Assembly: GCF_042688525.2 (NCBI RefSeq)
Contig: NZ_JBHWAB010000001.1
Coordinates: 1,984,001-2,048,000, forward strand
Direction: 5' to 3'
DNA length: 64,000 nt
Source of the DNA: Haloimpatiens sp042688525
Lineage (GTDB): Bacteria; Bacillota; Clostridia; Clostridiales; Clostridiaceae
Of the stretch, positions 34,325 to 43,191 are shown one piece after another. The position numbers and the translations under genes are program-made. Within the stretch, counting starts at the first letter, position 1. Each line of letters starts with the position of its first letter. The notes below the pieces were generated by a model, which saw nothing but the letters and a program-made list of their open reading frames with translations, had not been told where the DNA came from and made no database searches.

Positions 34325-35280
34325 ATGATAAAAATATCTAATTTACAGAAATGTTATGGAAACACAGAAATATTGAAAGATATAAATGTGGAAATAAATA
34401 GACAAGATATATATGGACTTTTGGGAGTAAGTGGAGCAGGAAAATCAACACTTTTAAGGTGTATAAATGGCCTTGAATCATATCAAGGAGGTAGTTTAAA
34501 CGTAGATGGTATAGAAGTAAAGGATTTAAATGAAAAAGAACTAAGAGAATTTAGAAAAAATATAGGGATGATATTTCAACAATTTTCATTACTTGATAGA
34601 AAAACAGTTTATGAAAACGTATCACTACCTATGAAGTGTTGGAAATACAAAAAAAGGATATAGATTGTAAAGTAAAGGAGTTGCTAGAACTAGTAGATTT
34701 AGGAGATAAGATAAACTCAAAACCAAAAGAATTAAGTGGTGGACAAAAACAAAGAGTAGCAATAGCAAGAGCACTTACACTAGAACCTAAAATATTACTT
34801 TGTGATGAAGCTACATCTGCATTAGATCCAAATATAACAAATTCTATATTAGAATTACTTACAAAAATAAATAAAGAATTAGGTATAACTATAGTAGTAG
34901 TAACTCATCAAATGAATGTTGTAAAACAAGTATGTAATAAAATGGCAATATTAAGCAAAGGTAAGTTGGAGGCAAAAGGAAGAGTAGAAGATATATTTTT
35001 AGATAAGCCTAAAGTATTAGGAGAATTATTAGGGGAATCAGGATATAACATAATTTCAAATGGTGGAGTTGACATAGAAATAATAGATAGAGAAAATACA
35101 CAAAAAGGAATGATTTTATCTAGTTTAGCAATAGAAACAGGAGTTAAATATTCATTAGCTTGGGGAGGCGTTGATAAATACAGAGATAAAATATTAGGAT
35201 CTTTTATTATAAATATAAAAGAAGAAGATAAATCTAAAGTTATAAATTTTCTAAATGAAAAAGAAATTGAATGGAGGTAA
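34325..35280 (+). pseudogene. metN: Methionine ABC transporter ATPase MetN, frameshifted
   Basis: The ATPase of the MetNIQ importer is split. Bases 34325-34663 encode the N-terminal part (Walker A GVSGAGKST, Q-loop FQQFSLLD); 34655-35280 continue in the +1-shifted frame (signature LSGGQKQRVA, Walker B LLCDEATSALD, switch His, C-terminal NIL domain). One extra A in the A7 run at 34649-34655 would restore a single 319-residue protein (WKYKKKDIDCKVKE). The second half has no ribosome binding site of its own. It may be a true mutation, a sequencing error, or a slippage site. ATG 34325 follows AAGGAG; metI and metQ downstream are intact. Confidence 0.85.
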
Positions 35281-35286
35281 ATTAAG

Positions 35287-35943
35287 TTGAATGACATAAT
35301 AACATTATTAACAAAAATAATACTTCCTAGTCTGTGGGATACATTATATATGATAATGATATCAGCAATATTATCAACTATATTTGGATTTGTATTAGCG
35401 ATAATATTAGTAGTAACAGATGAAAAAGGACTAAAACCTAATAAAATAGTTTATAGATTGCTAGGTTCAATAATTAATATATTAAGATCAGTTCCATTTA
35501 TTATACTTGCAGTAGCAATAATACCATTTACGCGAGGTATTGTAGGAACTTCTATAGGTGAAAAGGCAGCAATAGTACCATTAACTATAGCAGCTTCTCC
35601 ATTTATAGCAAGATTGATAGAAAGTAGTTTAAAAGAAGTAAACCCTAGTTTAGTAGAAGCAGCTAAGTCATTTGGTGCTTCTAATAGCCAAATAATATTT
35701 AGAGTATTAATAAAAGAAGCAGTACCATCAATAATTTCAAATTTAACACTAGCTATAATATCTATATTAGGATTAACAGCGATGGCAGGAGCAATAGGTG
35801 CTGGCGGATTAGGTGCAGTAGGGTTAACTTATGGTTACCAAAGCTTTAATAAAACTATAATGTATAGTACTGTAATTTTATTAATAATAGTAGTTCAGAT
35901 TGTACAGTTTATAGGAAACTTTACATATAAAAAATTAAAATAA
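35287..35943 (+). CDS. metI: Methionine ABC transporter permease MetI
   Basis: The 218-residue permease has five membrane helices and the coupling-helix segment ESSLKEVNPSLVEAAKSFGAS. Other family segments are LWDTLYMIMISAILSTIFGF and MAGAIGAGGLGAVGLTYGY. The start codon is TTG, 9 bases after GGAGG at the end of metN. With MetN and MetQ it imports methionine; an intact MetN is needed, so the frameshift upstream matters for function. Confidence 0.93.
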   Translation: MNDIITLLTKIILPSLWDTLYMIMISAILSTIFGFVLAIILVVTDEKGLKPNKIVYRLLGSIINILRSVPFIILAVAIIPFTRGIVGTSIGEKAAIVPLTIAASPFIARLIESSLKEVNPSLVEAAKSFGASNSQIIFRVLIKEAVPSIISNLTLAIISILGLTAMAGAIGAGGLGAVGLTYGYQSFNKTIMYSTVILLIIVVQIVQFIGNFTYKKLK

Positions 35944-35965
35944 ACGTAAGGGGGATAAAATAAAA

Positions 35966-36763
35966 ATGAAAAGAGTAATAAGTATTTTATCAATGTTAGT
36001 ATTAACATTTGGATTAGTAGGATGTGGAAGTAAAACAGAAGGTAGTGCTAAAAAATCAAGTGGTAAACAAGTTATAACCGTAGGAACATCAGTTATATCA
36101 AAAGATGTATTGGAAGAAGCTAAAAAAGTGTTTGATAAAAGTAATAAGTATGAAATGAAAATAAAAGTTTTTGATGATGCTATAACACCTAATCTTGCAG
36201 TAAATGATGGAAGTATAGATGCTAATTTTTATCAATACAAAGATTATTTGGATAACTTCAACAAAGATAGAGGAACAAAAATAAAATCATATGGAAAAGA
36301 AGTATTTGCATTTAGGATAGGACTATATTCTAATAAAGTTAAAAGTATATCTGAAATTAAGGATGGAATGGGAGTTGCTATAGCAAATGATGCAACCAAT
36401 AGAGCTTTAGCTTTAAATTTATTAAATAAAGAAGGAATAATAAAACTTAAAAATGGTGTAAAAGCACCAACGGTGTTAGATATTATTGAAAATAAACATA
36501 ACTTAAAATTTATAGAAATGGAAAGATTGAATTTAGCAAATGCACTAAATGATACTGATATGGCTGTAGTTATGGCTGATGTAATGCTTCATGATGGTAA
36601 AAATCCAGAAAGTGCTTTGGCATTTGCAAGGGAAGATGGTATAATTTTAGCAGTTAAAGATGAAAAAGAATGGGCAAAGGAATTAGAAAAAGCATTGACA
36701 AGTAATGAAGTTAAAAAGTTCATTTTAAATAATACAAAAGGAACAAAGACTGCTTTATTTTAG
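35966..36763 (+). CDS. metQ: Methionine-binding lipoprotein MetQ
   Basis: The 265-residue NLPA-family protein has a lipoprotein signal (MLVLTFGLVGCGSK, lipidated Cys about 20) followed by the binding domain: VITVGTSVISKDVL, MKIKVFDDAITPNLAVNDGS, DANFYQYKDYLDNF and VVMADVMLHDGKNPESAL. It captures methionine at the membrane surface for MetNI. AAGGGGGATAAAATAAAA precedes the ATG. No SAM riboswitch is visible before metN, so control of the operon is not evident. Confidence 0.92.
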   Translation: MKRVISILSMLVLTFGLVGCGSKTEGSAKKSSGKQVITVGTSVISKDVLEEAKKVFDKSNKYEMKIKVFDDAITPNLAVNDGSIDANFYQYKDYLDNFNKDRGTKIKSYGKEVFAFRIGLYSNKVKSISEIKDGMGVAIANDATNRALALNLLNKEGIIKLKNGVKAPTVLDIIENKHNLKFIEMERLNLANALNDTDMAVVMADVMLHDGKNPESALAFAREDGIILAVKDEKEWAKELEKALTSNEVKKFILNNTKGTKTALF

Positions 36764-36862
36764 AGTTATTTAATATTTAGATATTTAATTTTGAAAGATG
36801 AAAAAGTGTTTTAATAAATTAGATTTTTTATAATCTTAAAATTAAATAAAACATTAACAATA

Positions 36863-36891
36863 TTGACAAAATATGATACATATGTTATATT
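36863..36891 (+). promoter_or_regulatory. Promoter of the FecCD-type ABC importer operon
   Basis: TTGACA at 36863-36868, a 17-base spacer and TATATT at 36886-36891, giving a leader of about 140 bases. Confidence 0.75.
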
Positions 36892-36962
36892 TTCATAGGA
36901 GTCACGAAGATTCTATAACTTAAGTTATTAATTTATACTAAAAAGTAAATATTTGTAGGAAT

Positions 36963-37012
36963 AAACCCACGAAGGGTACTGTATATCATGGTACTTTTGT
37001 GGGTTTTTTTAT
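36963..37012 (+). terminator. Leader terminator before the FecCD-type importer
   Basis: AAACCCACGAAGGGTAC pairs with GTACTTTTGTGGGTTT, followed by seven T. It lies within the leader between promoter and first gene, so expression probably depends on read-through. A second CACGAAG motif is at about 36903, upstream in the leader. Confidence 0.82.
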
Positions 37013-37040
37013 TTTAATTTAAAAGGAGGATTGAAAGGAC

Positions 37041-38126
37041 TTGAAACATGAATTAACTTTAGAAGAAAAATTCGATGGCAGAAATGTATATAAAAAATAT
37101 ACAGGAAAAAAGATAATTGTAATGATAACCTTACTAATTATGGTTTTAATTTTAGCTATTTTAGCAATTAATGCTGGGTCTTCTAATTTAAATCCATATC
37201 AAGTATTTACGTCAATTTTTGGACAAGGAAGTAATGTTGCAGATATTGTAATTTGGCGGATACGTTTACCAAGAGTGCTATCTGCAGTTATTGCAGGAGC
37301 AGGTTTATCAGTGGCTGGTTGTGTAATGCAGAGTAATTTGAGAAATCCATTGGCATCTCCATCAACTTTAGGAATATCAAATGCAGCTGCTTTTGGAGCT
37401 AATATTGCTATTATAGTGTTAGGGGCAGGTAGTATAAGAAGTTCAAGTGCAGATGCTGTTATTATAAATAATCCGTACATAGTTACTGTGTCAGCTTTTG
37501 TTTGTGCTATGGCAGCTGCTTTAGTTGTTTTGATGCTTGCTAAATCACGAGGATTTTCAGCTGAATCTATAGTTTTAGCTGGAGTAGCTCTTGGCTCTCT
37601 TTTTTCAGCAGGAACGATTTTGATTCAATACTTTGCTCAAGATGTTCAAGTAGCGGCAGCAGTATTTTGGACTTTTGGAGATTTGGGACGAGCATCTTGG
37701 AATGAGGTAATTATAATGGCAATAATAGTTTGTATAGCGATGGTTTATTTTATGTTTAGAAGATGGGATTATAATGCTCTTGACAGTGGGGAAGAATCTG
37801 CAAAAAGTCTTGGAGTTAATGTAGAGAGAGTACGTTTTGGGGGAATGTTTATTTCGTCTGTAATTACTGCTGTGGCAGTTTCTTTTCTCGGAATCATAGG
37901 CTTTATTGGACTTATAGGTCCTCAAATAATGAGAAGAGTTGTAGGATCTGATCATCGTTTTTTAATTCCAGTATCAGCACTTACAGGATCATTACTTCTC
38001 TTAATATCTGATACTTTAGCACGAACAATTATAGCACCGGTAGTGCTTCCTGTTGGAGTTATAACATCATTCCTTGGAGCGCCACTATTCCTTTATTTAC
38101 TTATAAAAGGAGGTAAAAGAAGATGA
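37041..38126 (+). CDS. FecCD family ABC transporter permease (iron/siderophore/cobalamin type)
   Basis: The 361-residue permease has about nine or ten membrane helices with family segments WRIRLPRVLSAVIAGAGLS, MQSNLRNPLASPSTLGIS and GIIGFIGLIGPQIMRRVVG. It forms the channel of a BtuCD/FhuBG-type importer. The start TTG at 37041 lies 11 bases after AAGGAGGA; no ATG in frame fits. It overlaps the ATPase gene by 4 bases. The substrate class (iron complex, heme or corrinoid) cannot be fixed from sequence alone. Confidence 0.92.
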   Translation: MKHELTLEEKFDGRNVYKKYTGKKIIVMITLLIMVLILAILAINAGSSNLNPYQVFTSIFGQGSNVADIVIWRIRLPRVLSAVIAGAGLSVAGCVMQSNLRNPLASPSTLGISNAAAFGANIAIIVLGAGSIRSSSADAVIINNPYIVTVSAFVCAMAAALVVLMLAKSRGFSAESIVLAGVALGSLFSAGTILIQYFAQDVQVAAAVFWTFGDLGRASWNEVIIMAIIVCIAMVYFMFRRWDYNALDSGEESAKSLGVNVERVRFGGMFISSVITAVAVSFLGIIGFIGLIGPQIMRRVVGSDHRFLIPVSALTGSLLLLISDTLARTIIAPVVLPVGVITSFLGAPLFLYLLIKGGKRR

Positions 38127-38875
38127 TTATGTCTGTTAAAGGATTAGATTTTAAGTATCCAAGTCACCAAATATTAAACAATATAAATTTTTCAATAGAA
38201 AAAGGTGAATGTTTAGTAATATTAGGAACGAATGGAACGGGAAAATCAACTTTGCTGAAATGTTTAAATAGAATTTTACAACCTCAAAAAGGTACTGTTT
38301 TTGTTGAAAAAGATGAAGTTTACAAATTAAGTCGAATAAAATTAGCACAAAAAATAGGATATGTTGCTCAAAGTAGTCAATTTTCTAGAACTACAGTTTT
38401 TGATACAGTATTACTTGGAAGAAAACCATATATTAAGTGGGATGTTACAAAGAAAGATTTAAATATAGTAAATATGGCTATGAAAATGTTAGGATTAGAA
38501 AAGTATTCTTTAAGATATACAGATGAATTAAGTGGTGGAGAATTTCAAAAAGTTTTGATTGCAAGAGCATTGGCTCAAGAACCTAAGGTACTCATGCTTG
38601 ATGAACCTACAAGTAATCTTGATTTAAAAAATCAACTTGAAGTAATTAAGACAATAAAAAAAGTAGTTAAAACTAAGCAAATATCAGCTATAGTGACAAT
38701 GCATGATTTGAATTTAGCTATTCGTTTTGCAGATAAGTTTATATTACTTAAAAATGGTGAAGTTTTTGCAGCCGGTGGAAATGAGGTAATAACTCCTAAA
38801 AATATTGAGAGTGTTTATTCAGTTCCTGTAAGAATTGAGGAATTTAAAAATACTCCTGTAATAATACCAGTATAA
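38123..38875 (+). CDS. FecE/BtuD-like ABC transporter ATP-binding protein
   Basis: The 250-residue ATPase has Walker A GTNGTGKST, signature LSGGEFQKVLIARAL, Walker B VLMLDEPTSNLD and switch His in VTMHDLNLA. It belongs to the iron-chelate/cobalamin importer ATPases. It overlaps the permease by ATGA and is followed 19 bases later by the binding protein gene, so the three form one operon. Confidence 0.93.
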   Translation: MIMSVKGLDFKYPSHQILNNINFSIEKGECLVILGTNGTGKSTLLKCLNRILQPQKGTVFVEKDEVYKLSRIKLAQKIGYVAQSSQFSRTTVFDTVLLGRKPYIKWDVTKKDLNIVNMAMKMLGLEKYSLRYTDELSGGEFQKVLIARALAQEPKVLMLDEPTSNLDLKNQLEVIKTIKKVVKTKQISAIVTMHDLNLAIRFADKFILLKNGEVFAAGGNEVITPKNIESVYSVPVRIEEFKNTPVIIPV

Positions 38876-38894
38876 TATAAGGAGAGTGAAAATT

Positions 38895-40007
38895 ATGAAT
38901 AAAAAGATAATATCATTAATAATTACAGTATGTATGTTATTTACATTTTTATTAAGTGGATGTGGTTCTAAATCCACAGTTACCACTTCTAGTTCTAATG
39001 ATAAAAAAATTACTTTAACAGATATGGTTGGAAGAAAAGTTTCAATAGAGGGAAAAGTAAAAAAAGTTATAGCTATTGGACCAGGTGCATTAAGGCTATA
39101 TTGTTATGTTGGCAACACAGATAAAATAGTAGGAATAGAACAATTAGAAAGAAATAATCCTAAAGGAAGACCATATATTTTGGCAAATCCATCATTAATT
39201 AAATTACCTGTTATTGGACAAGGTGGTCCTAATAGTTTACCTGACGGGGAAAAAATATTAAGCGTTAAACCAGATGTAATTTTTACCATGTATGCAATGG
39301 ATAAAGCCACTGTAGATAGTCTACAATCTAAAACGGGTATTCCAGTAGTAGCACTTAGTTATGGAAAAGTATCAGCATTTGATCCAGCTGTGTACAAGTC
39401 AATAAAGCTTATTGGTAAAGCTATAGGAGAGGATAAAAGAGCTGAAGAAGTAGTTGAGTATATGAAAAATTGCAAGAAAGATTTAGATGATAGGACAAAA
39501 AATATTCCTAAAAATCAAAAACCAAGTATATATGCAGGAGCCTTAGCAATGAAAGGTATGCATGGTATTGAAAGTACACAAGGAAATTATTCTTTATTCA
39601 ATGCTGTAAATGCTAAAAATGTTGTAGATGAAACAGGTAAAACAGGTTCTATTATGATAGATAAAGAAAAATTACTTCAGTGGAATCCAGATAAAATTTT
39701 TATAGATTTAGGTGGATTAGAGATGGTAAAGCAGGATTATAGAAAAAATCCTAAATTTTATAAAGCATTGTCTGCATTTAAAAATAATGAAGTGTATGCA
39801 CAATTACCGTATAATTTTTATCACACCAATATTGATACAGCTATGTGTGATGCATATTATATAGGTAAGGTAATTTGTCCTGATAAGTTTAAAGATATTA
39901 ATATAGAGGAAAAGTCAAATGAGATTTATAAATTTTTGCTTGGTAAAGAGGTTTATTCACAAATGTCAAAAGATTTTGGAGAATTTAAAAAGATAAGGGT
40001 TCAATAA
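38895..40007 (+). CDS. ABC transporter substrate-binding lipoprotein (iron/cobalamin type)
   Basis: The 370-residue protein has a lipoprotein signal (FTFLLSGCGSK) and a TroA/FecB-type binding domain: ITLTDMVGRKVSIEGKVKKV, IGPGALRLYCYVG, VIGQGGPNSLPDGEKILSVKPDVIF and WNPDKIFIDLGG. ATG 38895 is preferred over GTG 38886, which overlaps the GGAGAG box. The binding protein should deliver an iron complex or corrinoid to the FecCD permease; the GALRL and long mid-domain form resembles proteins annotated as iron transporters. A reverse-oriented long palindromic repeat starts directly after it. Confidence 0.88.
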   Translation: MNKKIISLIITVCMLFTFLLSGCGSKSTVTTSSSNDKKITLTDMVGRKVSIEGKVKKVIAIGPGALRLYCYVGNTDKIVGIEQLERNNPKGRPYILANPSLIKLPVIGQGGPNSLPDGEKILSVKPDVIFTMYAMDKATVDSLQSKTGIPVVALSYGKVSAFDPAVYKSIKLIGKAIGEDKRAEEVVEYMKNCKKDLDDRTKNIPKNQKPSIYAGALAMKGMHGIESTQGNYSLFNAVNAKNVVDETGKTGSIMIDKEKLLQWNPDKIFIDLGGLEMVKQDYRKNPKFYKALSAFKNNEVYAQLPYNFYHTNIDTAMCDAYYIGKVICPDKFKDINIEEKSNEIYKFLLGKEVYSQMSKDFGEFKKIRVQ

Positions 40008-40013
40008 GTAATC

Positions 40014-40266
40014 AGCTTTAGAAGGTGAATAATAACCGCTTCGGGAAATGATATATTGCTCTGAAACCTTTCACTTCAGTAACAAGTTCTAAGCTTTACT
40101 CATATTGAAAAAAGATTTTTTAATTAATATTCCATAGGAATTAGTAATTAAAAAATTACTTTTTTCAAATTCATAAAGCTAAGAACTTGTAAACTTTGTT
40201 CAAATGTTTCTTACGCAATATACCATTTCCCTTCGCTAGGGAGTATTTGTATTGATAAAGTTGAGT
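40014..40266 (-). repeat. Long palindromic repeat, copy D (reverse orientation)
   Basis: The element reads in the opposite sense to copies A-C, E and F. Ends are degenerate (CTTTAGAAGGTGAA on the left, GATAAAGTTGAG on the right), while the arms and the apex (TTCCATAGGAA, one base changed) are kept. It begins 7 bases after the stop codon of the binding-protein gene. Confidence 0.88.
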
Positions 40267-40302
40267 AGTTAGACTAGTGTAGTATAAAAAATTGATATAA
40301 AA

Positions 40303-40455
40303 AAGGAATCCCTCACTTCCATAACGTACTCTAAGTCTTACTCATATTGAAAAAAAGATTTTTTAATTAATATTCCGTAGGAATTAGTAATTAAAAAATA
40401 ACTTTTTTCAAATTCGTAAGGCTAAGAGTACGTAAATGTCGTTCGAAGATTCCTT
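40303..40455 (-). repeat. Divergent 153-bp variant of the palindromic repeat
   Basis: The inner half of the element is almost identical to copy D, but the outer helix differs on both arms: AAGGAATC with GATTCCTT at the ends and ACGTACTC with GAGTACGT inside, in place of ACAAGTTC with GAACTTGT. Pairing is kept by matched changes. The unpaired motifs TCACTTC..TAAC and GTTC opposite it are retained. It lacks the outer AACTTTCG arms. Together with copy D it fills the 514-base gap 40008-40521. Confidence 0.85.
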
Positions 40456-40521
40456 AATCTTATACGTTTTTTATTTACTGGCAATACATATAAAGGATAC
40501 AAAAATATAGAAAGATATTTT

Positions 40522-42474
40522 CTAACTTGAATAAAGTTCAACTATAGCTTTGAATAAGTCACCATCAAAATCAACATACATAATTCCACCATGAAGTTCT
40601 ACTATACTTTTGGCTATGGCAAGACCTAAACCATTTCCAGCAATATTTGAATTTCTTGAAGCATCTCCTCTGGTAAATCTCTCAAATATTTCTTCTTTGT
40701 CAAAATCTAATGCATAGCAAGAAACATTTTTAAAAGATATTTTAATGCCTCTAGGGATAGAATCTATTTCAACATAAACTCGCGTATTCTCTAAGGAATA
40801 CTTTAATGCATTGTTTATTAGATTTTCGAAAACACGAGACATTCTATTTCCATCTAAATTCATTTCAATTTTTTCTGTAAAAGGTCTTACAATAAAAGAT
40901 AAATTTTTATTTGTATAAATTTCAGTATCTGAGTATTCAGCTATAGATTGATTTATAAGTTCTAGTACTTCTACATTTCCTTTCTTTAGTTCAATTTTAC
41001 CACTATTTATTTTTGATATTTCAAATAAATTTTCTATAAGATTTTTAAGCTTTAAACTTTTCCTATTAAGAATTTTTAAAAACTCTTCTTTTTCTTGTTC
41101 AGAAATATCTTCTCTAAGAAGTATATCAGTATAATTTATTATAGATGTAAGTGGAGTTTTAAGATCATGAGATACATTAGCAACTAATTCACTTTTTAGT
41201 CTTTCATTTTTTATTTTATCTTCAATAGATACTTTAAAGCCTTTGTTTATCTTATTTATATTATGAGAAAGTCTACAAAGTGATGCATCTCCTTTTTCTT
41301 GTATTGCATAATCTAAGTTGCCTTTAGTAATTTCATCTGTACCATGTATTATTTTATCAATATATCTTGAAAACTTGATGAATTTTGGAATTACAAAGAT
41401 TAAAGCAAATGATAGATATAATATTGATATAATCATAAAATTTAGATTATTGGAGATTCTTGAACTAGAGGACATACTTATAATTACAAATAAAACTGAT
41501 AATATAAATAAAATAAAAATACACAATTTAAATAAGGTAGTTCTATTTTCAAACCAATTATTTATACGTCTAAATAATCGTACTATAAAGCTTTGTTTTA
41601 TTCCACGTATAATTCGTTTTTTGCCAAGAAAATACAAGATTAATATTATAATAACTTGTATAATGCTAAAAATTATTAATAAAATTTTATTTTCAGTTAT
41701 GTTTTTTTCATGGAACAAAATGTTTGCACTTTCAGAATTTATGTTTTCTTTAAAATATTTTTGGGTATTATCAAAAATATTTTTAATTAAAGATTCATCT
41801 TCTTTTGAAACTTTATATTTTTTAGGAAACCAATAAGCTTCTGTAAAGTTATAAGAATTTTCAATTGAAGATTTTTTTCCATATTTATATGCAGGGGCTT
41901 CTACTGAATTAAATGATATATTATACCACTTTCCTTTATTTGAAACGTATTTATATAATTCACCCTCCACATTTAAAAAAGTTTTAAGATTACTTTTTAT
42001 AAAATCTATATTATTAATATCATTAGTTAAAAATGTATTTTTCCTTTGATCAATAATTATAAATTTTACAACTCTACTATAATCTTTATTTTCATAATTA
42101 ATTTTCAGAGTTTTACTTATTTTATTTAGTTCTTCTTGTGACTTTTGTGATAGTATTTTTAAATCATTTGTGTTTTTGTATATACATAAATTTGCATTAG
42201 ATGCACATTCTCTCATCCAAGAATCGTAATTGAGCCAAGAAGTATCATTAATAAAATTCTTATTTTCTGACATAAGGTCCCAAGTTTGCATTTTGGATGA
42301 CATTTCACTTTTTATATATTTTATTTGGTTATTGCTATTGTGTAAACTTTTTAAAGAGCTAACCATTAGTAAAAAAATAAATAACATAAGTGCAAATATT
42401 ATAAGTATAATTTTTTCTAAAAATGATTTGAGTTTGTCAAGTTTTAAATTTTTAATTTTCAATTTTGTATCCAA
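40522..42474 (-). CDS. Sensor histidine kinase with large external domain
   Basis: The 650-residue kinase has a membrane helix at about 20-42, an external domain of about 210 residues, then three more hydrophobic segments (about 265-285, 312-332, 342-365). A HAMP-like region, HisKA with NVSHDLKTPLTSIINY, and an ATPase domain with NLINNALKYSLENT and GNGLGLAIAKSIVELHGG follow. The DNG loop is unusual (VSCYALDFDKEEIFERF). The gene overlaps the regulator upstream by 23 bases; TTG 42474 is the first possible start but is too close to GGGGAG, so a codon further in is possible. Its ligand is unknown. Confidence 0.9.
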   Translation of the reverse strand: MDTKLKIKNLKLDKLKSFLEKIILIIFALMLFIFLLMVSSLKSLHNSNNQIKYIKSEMSSKMQTWDLMSENKNFINDTSWLNYDSWMRECASNANLCIYKNTNDLKILSQKSQEELNKISKTLKINYENKDYSRVVKFIIIDQRKNTFLTNDINNIDFIKSNLKTFLNVEGELYKYVSNKGKWYNISFNSVEAPAYKYGKKSSIENSYNFTEAYWFPKKYKVSKEDESLIKNIFDNTQKYFKENINSESANILFHEKNITENKILLIIFSIIQVIIILILYFLGKKRIIRGIKQSFIVRLFRRINNWFENRTTLFKLCIFILFILSVLFVIISMSSSSRISNNLNFMIISILYLSFALIFVIPKFIKFSRYIDKIIHGTDEITKGNLDYAIQEKGDASLCRLSHNINKINKGFKVSIEDKIKNERLKSELVANVSHDLKTPLTSIINYTDILLREDISEQEKEEFLKILNRKSLKLKNLIENLFEISKINSGKIELKKGNVEVLELINQSIAEYSDTEIYTNKNLSFIVRPFTEKIEMNLDGNRMSRVFENLINNALKYSLENTRVYVEIDSIPRGIKISFKNVSCYALDFDKEEIFERFTRGDASRNSNIAGNGLGLAIAKSIVELHGGIMYVDFDGDLFKAIVELYSS

Positions 42475-43153
42475 CTCCCCATACTACTTTTATATATCTA
42501 GGATTTTTAGGATCTATTTCTATTTTTTTTCTCAATCTTCTTATATGTACAGAAACAGTATTTTCACTTTTAAAAGCAGGTTCATTCCAAACTCTTTCAT
42601 AAATTTCACTTGAAGGAAATACTCTATTAGGATTTTCCGATAATAGTAAAAGAATATCATATTCTATAGGTGTTAATTGTACTTCTTTATCGTCAACTAT
42701 AACAATATGGTTGTTTTTTTTAATAATCAATTGATCTATAACTATTTCATCTTGTGTTGTTTTTTTATTAAAGTTTCCAAAATTTATATATCTTCTAAGT
42801 TGAGATTTTACTCTTGCTACTAGCTCTAATGGGTTAAAAGGTTTAGTTATATAATCATCAGCACCTATATTTAATCCTAAAATTTTATCTGTGTCTTCAC
42901 TTTTAGCAGATAAAATTATAATAGGAATGTTTTTATTCTCTCTTATTCTCATGCATGTCCTTATTCCATCAAGTCTTGGCATCATTACATCTAATAATAT
43001 TACATGGATTTCATTATTTTCTAAAATATCTAAAGCATCTAAACCATCAGATGCTTTTATTATATTTAGGTTGTCTATACTTCGTAAGTAGACTTCAATA
43101 GCATCCCTAATTTCTTTTTCATCATCTACTACAAGTACATTATATTTATTCAT
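42452..43153 (-). CDS. OmpR/VanR-like response regulator
   Basis: The 233-residue regulator has a receiver domain (VVDDEKEIRD, phosphorylated Asp in VILLDVMMPRLDG, Lys in DDYITKPFNPLEL) and a winged-helix DNA-binding domain (LTPIEYDILLLLSENPNRVF, SVHIRRLRKKIEIDP, VWGVGYKIEN). AAAAGGAGGC precedes the ATG. It is coupled by overlap to the large sensor kinase. A papain-fold-like protein gene lies 38 bases upstream on the same strand and may be in the same operon. Confidence 0.94.
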   Translation of the reverse strand: MNKYNVLVVDDEKEIRDAIEVYLRSIDNLNIIKASDGLDALDILENNEIHVILLDVMMPRLDGIRTCMRIRENKNIPIIILSAKSEDTDKILGLNIGADDYITKPFNPLELVARVKSQLRRYINFGNFNKKTTQDEIVIDQLIIKKNNHIVIVDDKEVQLTPIEYDILLLLSENPNRVFPSSEIYERVWNEPAFKSENTVSVHIRRLRKKIEIDPKNPRYIKVVWGVGYKIEN

Positions 43154-43191
43154 AAAAAAAGCCTCCTTTTATAATGTCTGTAATGTAAAAA

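Noticed and set aside
34636..35280. Second half of metN as an independent gene
   Set aside because: It starts within the Q-loop-to-signature linker with GTG and no ribosome binding site; one inserted A joins it to the first half, so it is a frameshifted metN.
41318..41836. 172-codon plus-strand frame inside the sensor kinase
   Set aside because: Antisense of the kinase membrane/HAMP region, without a ribosome binding site.
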